The notes under the pieces are model-generated. The model saw only the letters and a list, made by a program, of their open reading frames with translations. It was not told the origin of the DNA and did no database searches. A stretch of 64,000 bases of DNA. Origin: Kineosporia babensis (GTDB taxonomy: Bacteria; Actinomycetota; Actinomycetes; Actinomycetales; Kineosporiaceae). A program made the position numbers and the translations under genes. The stretch covers positions 1-64,000 of the forward strand of contig NZ_JAJOMB010000016.1 of the NCBI RefSeq assembly GCF_021129305.1, read 5' to 3'. This document shows, in pieces, positions 56,692 through 64,000 of this stretch (its first letter is position 1; every line of letters starts with the position of its first letter).

Positions 56692-59513
56692 CCGACCGGC
56701 ACCCCCTGCATGGCAGCGGCCAAGCCCCCGGGCGTGGCGTTGAGGTACAGCAGGCGCAGGTTCAGCGGCGGCAGGCCGTTCTCGCGCATGAGCGTGGACA
56801 GGCGCACCGCGAGCAGCGAGTTGCCGCCCAGCTCGAAGAAGTTGTCGTGCGCGCTCACCGGGACTCCGAGGAGGTCCTGCCACAAGGCCCGCAGACGCTC
56901 CGGCAGCGGCACCACCGCCTGTTCGTCCGTTGACACATCTGCTGTCGCGGCCGGCGGGATGGTCGGGACCGGTACCGGAGCAGGCGAGGGCTGCCGGACC
57001 GCGTACGGATCGGGCAGGGCGCGGATGTCAAGCTTGCCATTCGCTGTCAGGGGCAGGGCCGCCAGCGGGGTGATCGTGGCCGGCACCATGTGCACCGGCA
57101 GCAGCCGCTCGGCCCGTACACGCAGCATCTGCAGGTCGAGACCGCCGGGCACCACGTACGCGTCCAGGCGCGCGTTGGCCGTGTCCTGCGCCGTGTCCCC
57201 GCCGACCACGACCGCGGCGGCCTGGACCCCGGGGGCTCCTTCCAGAACCTTCGCGATCTCGTCGAGCTCGATCCGGAAACCGCGGATCTTCACCTGGTTG
57301 TCGATGCGCCCCAGGTGATCGAGCTGCCCGTCCGGACCGAGCCGGCCCAGGTCACCACTGCGATAGAGCCGGCGACCCGTGAGCGGGTCCTCGACGAAAC
57401 GCTCGGCCGTCAGCTCGGGCCGGCCCAGGTACTCCAGCGCCAATCCCGCTCCCCCGACGAGGATCTCGCCGGGGAAGCCGACCGGAACCGGGCGCAGCCG
57501 TCGATCCCGCACGGTCAGCGACCATCCCGGCAGCGCCCACCCCACCGAGGACGAACCCGTCAGAGCGTCGGCGCGGCTCAACGTTCGCGACGTGACGTGG
57601 ACGGTCGTCTCGGTGATGCCGAACATGTTCACGAGCCGGCAGACCGTCTCGGGGTACCGGTCGAACCAGCCCGTGAGCCGCCGGGTGTCCAGCGACTCAC
57701 CACCGAAGACCACCAGGCGCAGGGCCAGGCGCTGAGCCCGGGTGCTGTCCACGGCGTCCAGCTGACGAAATGCCGAGGGCGTCTGGTTCAGCACGGTGAC
57801 CCGCTCACGACGCAGCAGGTCCCAGAACTCCTCGGGATCGCGCGTGGCCCAATAGGGCACGAGCACAAGCCGGGCTCCGGTCAGCAGCGGGGCCCAGATC
57901 TCCCACACTGAGAAGTCGAAGGCACTGGAGTGGAACAGGGTCCAGGTGTCGTCCGGGCTCAGTGCGAGGTCCGCCCGGGTTCCTTCGATGAGTGCCAGCA
58001 CCGAGGTGTGCGCCACGACGACACCCTTAGGCCTGCCGGTCGAACCGGAGGTGTAGATGACGTACGCCGGGCCCTGGCCGCCTTGACCACTCGGATCGCC
58101 GGTGCCCGGTGCCATCAGGTCCGGCGTCTGCGCGGCCCAGGAGCGCACCTCGTCGGGAGTCAGGACGATGAGTTCACCGTCAGCGGGGAACGACGTGCGA
58201 GTCGAGACGACCAGCCGTAGACCGGCGTCTCGGCTCGTGTAGCTCAGACGCTCGTCCGGGTAGGCCGGATCCATCGGGACGTAGGTGGCGCCGGCTCTTA
58301 GGACGGCGATCATCGTGGCGATCAGGTCGCTCGAGCGTTCCAGGCAGATACCGACGCGCTCGCCCACGAGCACGCCCGCGGCCCGCAGGCCGGCAGCGAG
58401 GAGAGATGCCTCCCGGTCCAGTTCGGAGTAGGTCACCGATCGTTCCCCGTCGCTCAGGGCGATCTCCTCGGGGCGTCTCGCCGCAACGTCCGCGAAGGCC
58501 GCGTGCAGGGACCGGCCTGCCGGCATTTCCGTGATCTCGGGAATCTCCGGTGCCGGGTGGGCCACCAGGCTGATGTCGCCCAGGTCGCCGTGACCGGCTG
58601 CAATCTGCCTGTGAACGTGCCGGATGGTCGCGAGAAGACCCTCCAGCTGAGGCAGGTCGCCACTCTCGGCACGAGCCAGCGCCGTGATCTCCACCCCGTC
58701 CTCGAGCCGCACCGGTGCCAGCGTGAGCGGGAAGGGTGCGCTCAGGGCAGGCATTGCGCGTTCTCCGGGTCCGGCCTCCAGCATGTCGAGAATCCCGATC
58801 CCGATCCTGGCCTCGGACGGGTCCAGCCGGGCGGCGGGCGGCAGCAGCATCGCGGGGTCGCCGAGGGTGTTACGGACCGAGGTGAGAAGGCCGGTAACGC
58901 TGACGTCGTCATCAACGCAGGGCGCGAGTAGCACTGTGCCCTCGCCCGCGCCGGTTGTGACGTGCGCGGCCACGGTGGGGCGCGAGCAACGGCCCAGCCG
59001 GCCCAGCACGACGGCCACCGCCGCTACCAGGAGCTCGGTCGTCGTGGCCCCCCACTCCTGCCGCAGCTCCAGATCTGGCCCACCGCTGGGGTTTGTGGCC
59101 AGGAACGGGCTGACTCCCTCACCGGGAACGGTCACCGGCACAACGGGATCGGGCCCGGTCGGCCGGGTGCCCGAGGCAGGCCCGGGATTCTGCCCAGAGG
59201 CCAACGCCCGGGCGTACCGCAGCAGGGCGGGCCCGTCCAGAACGTCGCGGTCGCCGACGAGGATCAGGTCACGGTCGGAGTCGGGGTAGGTCACCACGAC
59301 AGCCCGCGAGGCTTGCCCGTCCTCGAGCGGACGCCGGGTCTCAGCCCCGACGATCCGCTCGGCCTCTGCCGATCCACGAGGCGCGGGACAGTCACGGCCC
59401 CAGGTCGCGCCGGGTAGATCGATCGACGAGCCGACGGGGACAACGACTGCATGGGTGATGCCGTCGGGGACTGGCCTGGGAAAGCGCCGGGGTACGGCGA
59501 GCACACGTGACAT
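56688..59513 (-). CDS. NRPS: vestigial C-like domain, A(Thr), PCP
   Basis: 941 residues from ATG 59513 (AGAGG four bases upstream); a GTG at 59564 would add 17 residues overlapping the SDR gene. Residues 1-320 resemble a decayed condensation domain, with GDRDVLDG in the place of HHxxxDG. The adenylation domain (about 333-800) has pocket residues DFWNVGMVH, the well-known threonine code. PCP with LGGNS lies near residue 905. It ends there, so its threonine must be passed to a condensation domain on another protein. Confidence 0.93.
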   Translation of the reverse strand: MSRVLAVPRRFPRPVPDGITHAVVVPVGSSIDLPGATWGRDCPAPRGSAEAERIVGAETRRPLEDGQASRAVVVTYPDSDRDLILVGDRDVLDGPALLRYARALASGQNPGPASGTRPTGPDPVVPVTVPGEGVSPFLATNPSGGPDLELRQEWGATTTELLVAAVAVVLGRLGRCSRPTVAAHVTTGAGEGTVLLAPCVDDDVSVTGLLTSVRNTLGDPAMLLPPAARLDPSEARIGIGILDMLEAGPGERAMPALSAPFPLTLAPVRLEDGVEITALARAESGDLPQLEGLLATIRHVHRQIAAGHGDLGDISLVAHPAPEIPEITEMPAGRSLHAAFADVAARRPEEIALSDGERSVTYSELDREASLLAAGLRAAGVLVGERVGICLERSSDLIATMIAVLRAGATYVPMDPAYPDERLSYTSRDAGLRLVVSTRTSFPADGELIVLTPDEVRSWAAQTPDLMAPGTGDPSGQGGQGPAYVIYTSGSTGRPKGVVVAHTSVLALIEGTRADLALSPDDTWTLFHSSAFDFSVWEIWAPLLTGARLVLVPYWATRDPEEFWDLLRRERVTVLNQTPSAFRQLDAVDSTRAQRLALRLVVFGGESLDTRRLTGWFDRYPETVCRLVNMFGITETTVHVTSRTLSRADALTGSSSVGWALPGWSLTVRDRRLRPVPVGFPGEILVGGAGLALEYLGRPELTAERFVEDPLTGRRLYRSGDLGRLGPDGQLDHLGRIDNQVKIRGFRIELDEIAKVLEGAPGVQAAAVVVGGDTAQDTANARLDAYVVPGGLDLQMLRVRAERLLPVHMVPATITPLAALPLTANGKLDIRALPDPYAVRQPSPAPVPVPTIPPAATADVSTDEQAVVPLPERLRALWQDLLGVPVSAHDNFFELGGNSLLAVRLSTLMRENGLPPLNLRLLYLNATPGGLAAAMQGVPVG

Positions 59514-59544
59514 AGGGCCTCTTTCGGAGAACAGGGCAGAAGGA

Positions 59545-60372
59545 TCAGCGTGCGGAGAAGCCACCGTCGACGGTGACCACGCTTCCGGTCACGTGCCGGG
59601 ACTCGTCGCAGGCCAGCCAGAGCGCGGCGTCGGCAATGTCCTCGGGATCGACCAGCGCATTGTTCGGCTGTGACTGCAGAAAGAGCTCCTCGTGCTCCTC
59701 GACCGGAACGTCGAGCGCCTGGGCGATCTGGGAGAGCATGGTGCCCTCGACGTCGGGCACGTCCCGGACCGATCCGGGGCACACCGCGTTCACTCTCACC
59801 TTGAACGGGGCGTAGTCGAGTGCGGCCGCGCGGCTGAGGCCGATCAGGCCGTGTTTGGCCGCGACGTAACCGGCAAAGTGACGGTAGCCGACCAGGCCGG
59901 CGGTGGAGGAGATGTTGACGACGCTCCCGCTGCGGCGCCCGCTCATGTGGCCCCCCAGAGCCCGGATCAGCCGGAACGCACCGGACAGGTCCACATCGAG
60001 CATGAGAATCCATTCCTCGTCGGAGATCTCATGCACGGCCTTACCGGAGGGAGAGGCTATGCCCGCGTTGTTGACCAGGACGTCGACACCACCGAAGCGA
60101 GCAATGGCCTCACCGGTGACCTCCCGGACCCGGGCGGCATCGCGCACGTCGAGCGAGCGCACGAGCACCGCCGCGCCTGCCTCCCGGCAGCGGCGGGCCG
60201 TCTCCTCGAGTTGGCTGCTGGTTCCCAGGGCGTAGGGCACGCCCTCCAGATCAGCGGCGATGTCGGTCAAGACCAGGTCGGCGCCCTCCTGGGCGAAACG
60301 CACCGCGGTGGCCCGCCCCAGCCCTCGGGCCGCGCCGGTCACGAAGGCGACCTTGTTCCGCAGTCTGCTCAC
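59545..60372 (-). CDS. SDR-family oxidoreductase, mycofactocin-dependent-like
   Basis: 275 residues from GTG 60372, overlapping the thioesterase stop (GTGA). Cofactor motif TGAARGLG (residues 12-19), Ser156, Tyr169 and Lys173 (YVAAK). An insertion after beta strand 2 (VPYALGTSSQLEET, about residues 45-58) is of the kind seen in SDRs that hold NAD tightly and pass electrons to mycofactocin; no mycofactocin genes are in the window. In this operon it may oxidise a hydroxyl of a building block or of the peptide. Confidence 0.9.
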   Translation of the reverse strand: MSRLRNKVAFVTGAARGLGRATAVRFAQEGADLVLTDIAADLEGVPYALGTSSQLEETARRCREAGAAVLVRSLDVRDAARVREVTGEAIARFGGVDVLVNNAGIASPSGKAVHEISDEEWILMLDVDLSGAFRLIRALGGHMSGRRSGSVVNISSTAGLVGYRHFAGYVAAKHGLIGLSRAAALDYAPFKVRVNAVCPGSVRDVPDVEGTMLSQIAQALDVPVEEHEELFLQSQPNNALVDPEDIADAALWLACDESRHVTGSVVTVDGGFSAR

Positions 60373-61076
60373 CGGGTCAGCGCCCGGTCGAGTTCACCGG
60401 CGACAAGGTCCACGACCGCGGCGGGGTGGTCCACGAGATACATGTGGCCTCCGGCCAGCTCGTGGGAGACGAAGGAGCTGAGCGTTGCCTGCGCCCACTG
60501 ACCAGCCTGCTCGGCGGTGACCAGGTCGTCGGCGTCCCCGCGCAGGGCCACCACCGGCGCCCGCAGCGGCGTGCGATCGACGGGAGCGTACTCCTCGTGC
60601 ATCCGGACATCCGCGCGCAGCATGGGCAGCAGCAGCTCGCGCATCTCCGGTACGGCCAGCGCCGGATGGTCGTACCCGGCAAAGCGTTTGACCTGTAGCA
60701 GGAACGCGTCGTCGTCCAGCCCGGTCGCATGCTCCTGGCGGCCGTTCCAGGGTCCGGGAGCACCACTGGCGAACACCTGGAGCAGCTCGTACTGCCCGCC
60801 GGCCTCCAGACGCCGGGCCACCTCGAAAGCCAGGGCCGCGCCCAGGCTGTGCCCGAAGACCGCGACTCGTTCTCCCACAGGGATGTTCCGGCGGATCTGC
60901 ACCAGGGCGTCGTCCGCGGCGGAGGCGACGTCAGCCAGGGGCTCCTCCACGAACCGCTCCTCACGGCCGGGCAACTGTACCGCCAGCAAATCGAATCGGC
61001 CGGCCACATGCTCGACCCAGCCCCGGAACACGGAAGCACCACCACCGGCGAAGGGCAGGAAGATGACGACAGGCAT
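60369..61076 (-). CDS. Type II thioesterase (editing thioesterase)
   Basis: 235 residues from ATG 61076, with AGGGGG about six bases upstream. The GHSLG elbow gives S77; LRGDADDLV and GGHMYL supply the likely Asp and His. Type II thioesterases free stalled acyl groups from carrier proteins. It is first in the nine-gene leftward operon. A normal Ser here contrasts with the Cys in the terminal thioesterase of the NRPS. Confidence 0.94.
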   Translation of the reverse strand: MPVVIFLPFAGGGASVFRGWVEHVAGRFDLLAVQLPGREERFVEEPLADVASAADDALVQIRRNIPVGERVAVFGHSLGAALAFEVARRLEAGGQYELLQVFASGAPGPWNGRQEHATGLDDDAFLLQVKRFAGYDHPALAVPEMRELLLPMLRADVRMHEEYAPVDRTPLRAPVVALRGDADDLVTAEQAGQWAQATLSSFVSHELAGGHMYLVDHPAAVVDLVAGELDRALTR

Positions 61077-61489
61077 GAAAGTCCCCCTGAAATGCAGCCT
61101 CTAAAGGCAATGATTGACAGATGGTCACCTTGAACCCCCGTCCGGACATGGTCAGCAGCCCGATCGGGCAGTCGAGCACACATGCCGATCAAGGCGGGGA
61201 CCGAACAGGAGATCTTGCTGAAAGCGTGTAGGTCCGCCGGGTCAGTTACCGGATCTGGAGATCAGGCGCGAGAGTCTCAGGCAGATGACAACCAGACCCA
61301 CGACAAGAACTGCCCCCAGGCGCATTCCAACGCACGACGTCCCCTCCGAGCTTCCAAGCCCCGACCGGGGCCTCAGTAATTCAACACTTATGTCCTTTTT
61401 GGCGCAAGAGGCGCCGTGGGCAGACCGTGTAGTTCCGGTCACATTGCGTCGCCTCACGATCCGGCAGAACCATGCCTTAGGCTCCGTCC
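61077..61489. other. 413-base divergent spacer, promoter region of the second NRPS operon
   Basis: It must hold the promoter of the leftward operon, but no clear -35/-10 pair was found on the minus strand. It contains the palindrome GCCCCGACCGGGGC (61358-61371), two overlapping tiny minus-strand frames (61242-61325 and 61246-61335) and, at the right end, TAGGCT (61478-61483), six bases before GTG 61490. Confidence 0.5.
61478..61483 (+). promoter_or_regulatory. Leaderless -10 box of the isochorismatase-like gene
   Basis: TAGGCT lies six bases before GTG 61490. No ribosome site precedes the start. The -35 region is weak. Confidence 0.4.
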
Positions 61490-62017
61490 GTGACGATCCA
61501 CCGCCTCGACGCGTCCCGCACCGCACTCGTTCTGGTCGACCTGATGACGCGCGTGGTCGCCGCCGACACAGCCCCGCACCCAGCCGCCCAAGTCCTTCAA
61601 ACTTGCCTTCGGACAGCGGATTCCGTGCGCAGCCGTGGCGGTCTGGTGGTCTTCGTCCGCTCCGAGCATCCCGGCGTGGACACCCAGCCACCCGGGGGCG
61701 AACTGGCCTCCGGATGCGAACCGGGCCCGGGTGACCTGGAGATCGTGAAGTCGACCTGGAGTGCGTTCCACGGCACCCACCTGGACGAGGAACTACGGGC
61801 CCGCGACGTCACCACCGTCGCCCTGGGCGGGATAGCCACCACGTTCGGCGTCGAATCCACCGGCCGAGCCGCCGACGAACATGGGTACTCCACCTTGTTT
61901 CTCACCGACGCCATGTCCGGGCTTCATAGCGAGGCTCATGATTTCTCCACGAGTTACGTGTTCCCGCGTATCGGAACCGTCTTCACGAGTGACGAATTCA
62001 TTGAGACCCTGACCTGA
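61490..62017 (+). CDS. Isochorismatase-fold cysteine-hydrolase family protein lacking the catalytic Cys
   Basis: 175 residues. The fold is recognisable: D17 in LVLVDLM, K87 in IVKSTWSAFHGT, and the nucleophile loop GGIATTFGVEST. In that loop the usual Cys is Gly (G120). It thus keeps Asp and Lys of the triad but not the nucleophile, as in some hydrolase-like members with altered function. It diverges from the second NRPS operon; a role there, for example as a binding or non-hydrolytic protein, is not shown. GTG 61490 is likely leaderless. Confidence 0.83.
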   Translation: MTIHRLDASRTALVLVDLMTRVVAADTAPHPAAQVLQTCLRTADSVRSRGGLVVFVRSEHPGVDTQPPGGELASGCEPGPGDLEIVKSTWSAFHGTHLDEELRARDVTTVALGGIATTFGVESTGRAADEHGYSTLFLTDAMSGLHSEAHDFSTSYVFPRIGTVFTSDEFIETLT

Positions 62018-62105
62018 CCGTCAAGAGACAGCAGGAAGATCAACGTCTTCGTGGAAAGATCCTCCTTACCGATCGCGAGCGCCCTGATTCCGCGCCGCCT
62101 TGCCG

Positions 62106-62111
62106 TAATGT
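62106..62111 (+). promoter_or_regulatory. Leaderless -10 box of the GNAT gene
   Basis: TAATGT lies six bases before ATG 62118, with no ribosome site between. No convincing -35 box was found. Confidence 0.4.
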
Positions 62112-62117
62112 GCAGCG

Positions 62118-62594
62118 ATGGGCCCCACCTTCACCGTCCGACAACTCTCTCCCGACGATTGGGAGGAATTTGCGCGCGTCCGGCTCGAATGCCTGCAGCG
62201 CGCACCGGAGGCGTTCGCCAGCCGGTACGAATCCTGGGTGGACGCCCCGCAGGAACAGTGGCGGCAGCGACTGCAGAACGTGGCAGGAAACTGGCTGGCC
62301 CTGAACGGCGACATTCCTGTCGGGCTGATCAGTTGCTCGCTACCGGGCGACGGTTCGGCCCAGTTGATGTCGCTGTATGTCTCCGCGGCCGCCCGAGGGC
62401 AGGGGGTTGGCGACATCCTGGTTCAGACCGTGCTCGACTGGTCCGGCTCGCAGCCGGGGGTGAACCGGGTCGAGCTCGGCGTTTTCGAGGACAACCTCTC
62501 TGCTCAAAGGCTCTATCTACGGCACGGGTTCGAGTTCACCGCACCGGCCACCGGACAGCCGCGCGCCGAGCGCGCCATGGTGCTACCACTTTGA
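62118..62594 (+). CDS. GNAT-family N-acetyltransferase
   Basis: 158 residues. Motif A with the acetyl-CoA pyrophosphate-binding loop ARGQGVGDIL is at about residues 96-105, preceded by the strand LMSLYVSAAA. The NLSAQRLYLRHGFEF segment is the usual motif B. The substrate is unknown. It starts at ATG 62118, probably leaderless, 100 bases after the isochorismatase-like gene and converging with the SMI1/KNR4-type gene. Confidence 0.92.
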   Translation: MGPTFTVRQLSPDDWEEFARVRLECLQRAPEAFASRYESWVDAPQEQWRQRLQNVAGNWLALNGDIPVGLISCSLPGDGSAQLMSLYVSAAARGQGVGDILVQTVLDWSGSQPGVNRVELGVFEDNLSAQRLYLRHGFEFTAPATGQPRAERAMVLPL

Positions 62595-62614
62595 CCGGGC
62601 GCCTCGTCTTTGGG

Positions 62615-63793
62615 CTATGAAGATCGCAGCTCGGTCGCGCGGGGCGAGGCCAGCAACCGCCGGCGCCGCTCAGCGGTCATCAGCGGACCCAGCTCCTTGT
62701 CCCACAACAGCCCGAGCGGCGCCAGATGCATCCCGCTCTCCGGCGTCCAGGGACGCAGGCCGCCCAGCACCACGTCGAAGGCCTCGTTCTCGCGCCCGGC
62801 CTGAATCAACGCCCGCGCCTGATCGACCGCGCGCGCAAAGACCGGAGTCCGCGAGAAGCTCGCCGTCAGTCCCCGCTCGAAACGGTAACGAACCGCCAGC
62901 TGCCTGGCCTGGGAAGCGAACTCGGGCGGCGCGCTCTGCGAGAACGATGTCATCCGGTGTTCCTCTCCCGCCGCCGGATCCAGTGCTCCGATGACCAGCA
63001 AGGGCAACAGATCGTTCTGCACCGCCGCGTCCCCGGTGACCGCTCGCGAGCGCCAGATCAGGTCCGAATGATCGGCCGGAGCGCCGGTCAGGGCGTTCAC
63101 CTGGATCGCCAGCACCTGGGCACGTTCGTCACCGAAGCGCCCGGCCTGCTCGAAGATGTCTTCCTCCTCGCGCCGGCCGGCCAGCAGCGATCGGTAGGCG
63201 TGCTCGACCTGGTCGGCGATCTCGGCGCGGGTCTGGCTGCGCGGCACATCGAAGTTCACGAACGTTGCGTAGTGATCTTCCAGCTCGGCCCGGAACGACG
63301 GCTGCTGCTCCCCCGCGCCCGGGTACCAGCTGGTGAAGCTGACGGCTGCCCACTCGTTCTGCTCGACGTGGGCCGGGTCGAGCAGGAAACGGTCCGGACC
63401 GGTGTTCAGCAGCAGGCTTCGCCGCAGCAGGGGTGCACCGTCGTCGGCATCCGGCTCCTGATCGGCCGGCCAGGCCTCGATCAGGTCCGGGTCCAGGTCG
63501 CGGGTCCAGCCGATCTCTCCGACCGGGCGGATGCCGCCGAAGTCCATCGACAGGACCGGCCAGCCGTCCGTCACCGCGTAGAATTCCCGTAGCGACGGGG
63601 GCAACGCCCGCCCCAGTCGCGCTTCGGCGGCGGCCACGGCCGGTGCGCTCGCGGGTTCGGCGCCGATCCAGCCGCTGGCCCGCATCTCGTCGGTGACGTT
63701 CAGCCCGATCGCCTCGGCCTGCTCGATCGCTTCCTGGCTCCAGCGTTCCAGCCAGCTACGCAGGGACAGGTGACTCAGCAGGCTGCGGGGCAT
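62615..63793 (-). CDS. SMI1/KNR4-type protein
   Basis: 392 residues from ATG 63793. The SMI1/KNR4 fold is suggested by AAAEARLGRALPPSLREFYAV (about residues 56-76, conserved PxxLxxFY) followed by the GWPVL strand. The remainder is helical with no recognised catalytic motif. In bacteria, family members often act as immunity proteins to polymorphic toxins; no toxin gene is seen next to it. A GTG at 63850 in the same frame overlaps the upstream gene's stop (GTGA) and would add 19 residues; that start is a real alternative. Confidence 0.8.
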   Translation of the reverse strand: MPRSLLSHLSLRSWLERWSQEAIEQAEAIGLNVTDEMRASGWIGAEPASAPAVAAAEARLGRALPPSLREFYAVTDGWPVLSMDFGGIRPVGEIGWTRDLDPDLIEAWPADQEPDADDGAPLLRRSLLLNTGPDRFLLDPAHVEQNEWAAVSFTSWYPGAGEQQPSFRAELEDHYATFVNFDVPRSQTRAEIADQVEHAYRSLLAGRREEEDIFEQAGRFGDERAQVLAIQVNALTGAPADHSDLIWRSRAVTGDAAVQNDLLPLLVIGALDPAAGEEHRMTSFSQSAPPEFASQARQLAVRYRFERGLTASFSRTPVFARAVDQARALIQAGRENEAFDVVLGGLRPWTPESGMHLAPLGLLWDKELGPLMTAERRRRLLASPRATELRSS

Positions 63794-63846
63794 GCTCGTC
63801 ACCCTATCGACAACTGTCTGCGGGCCACCGACATCCTTGCCCGCGG

Positions 63847-64000
63847 TCACGTGGACGGCTGAGCCTCAGCCTGGGCGAGCGGCTCAACTGTCGGCAGCGG
63901 TGCGACATCTGGCTGATCGGCGGCCGGATCCGGCCGGTTCAGAGCCTCGTCCTGGGCGGCCAGGTAGGCGACGATCACCTGCTTGGGCAGCGCCCCTCGC
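63847..64000 (-). CDS. C-terminal end of an unidentified protein (partial)
   Basis: A minus-strand frame enters from the right edge and stops at TGA 63849-63847, giving about 51 residues: a short helix-like part (LPKQVIVAYLAAQDEAL), then an Ala/Pro/Glu-rich tail typical of a disordered C-terminus. It precedes the SMI1/KNR4-type gene, whose alternative GTG overlaps this stop. The family cannot be named. Confidence 0.5.
   Translation of the reverse strand, partial: RGALPKQVIVAYLAAQDEALNRPDPAADQPDVAPLPTVEPLAQAEAQPST

Noticed and set aside
61242-61335. Two tiny overlapping minus-strand frames, one hydrophobic (27 codons) and one with a GGAGG five bases before a GTG (29 codons)
   Set aside because: They compete for the same bases, and neither has both a good ribosome site and protein-like content. 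No family support.
61470-61490. TTAGGCT before the isochorismatase-like gene as half of an iron box
   Set aside because: The other half does not match; the hexamer TAGGCT is better explained as a -10 box.

Overview
The window is high-GC DNA of an actinobacterium, probably a filamentous, metabolite-rich one; I cannot assign a genus. The signs are strongly GC-biased codon use, many genes with a TANNNT -10 box 6-8 bases before the start codon (leaderless transcripts), a helix-turn-helix/DUF397 pair, an MbtH protein and about 23 kb of non-ribosomal peptide synthetase (NRPS) genes.

Region 1 (1-1.5 kb): the end of an unidentified membrane protein, a siderophore-interacting reductase and a small P-loop kinase. 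Region 2 (1.7-15.9 kb) is a sugar-acid catabolic locus. uidA, uidB, uxaC, uxuB and a family-3 glycosidase run rightward to a strong terminator. They face larC-larB-larE (nickel-pincer cofactor maturation), which diverge from lacI-larA-gntK. No mannonate dehydratase gene is present. A LarA-family enzyme translationally coupled to gluconokinase suggests the route glucuronide > glucuronate > fructuronate > D-mannonate > (nickel-dependent C2 epimerisation) D-gluconate > 6-phosphogluconate. I regard this as the most interesting system here.

Region 3 (15.9-22.7 kb): a two-component system, a DedA protein, MltG, a divergent TetR/short-chain dehydrogenase pair with a clear operator-promoter, and a DyP peroxidase. 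Region 4 (22.8-43.2 kb) is a hydroxamate siderophore locus. It holds a four-module NRPS of about 4,500 residues, MbtH, ornithine N-hydroxylase and, divergently, a formyltransferase. An alpha/beta hydrolase and an ABC exporter nearby are possible partners. Pocket residues read serine at module 2 and N5-hydroxyornithine at module 3; modules 1 and 4 are unassigned.

Region 5 (43.2-45.3 kb): a DUF6924-like protein and the helix-turn-helix/DUF397 pair. Region 6 (45.5-61.1 kb) is a second NRPS operon read leftward, almost every junction overlapping or nearly so: type II thioesterase, SDR, three NRPS proteins, AzlC, AzlD, a nitrilase-family amidase and an ATP-grasp ligase. Its layout is non-linear: a vestigial condensation-like N-terminus on the Thr module, a half condensation domain at the start of the Ser protein, a C-PCP module without its own A domain, and a terminal thioesterase with Cys in place of Ser. 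Region 7 (61.1-64 kb): an isochorismatase-fold protein lacking the catalytic Cys, a GNAT acetyltransferase, a SMI1/KNR4-type protein and the end of one more gene.
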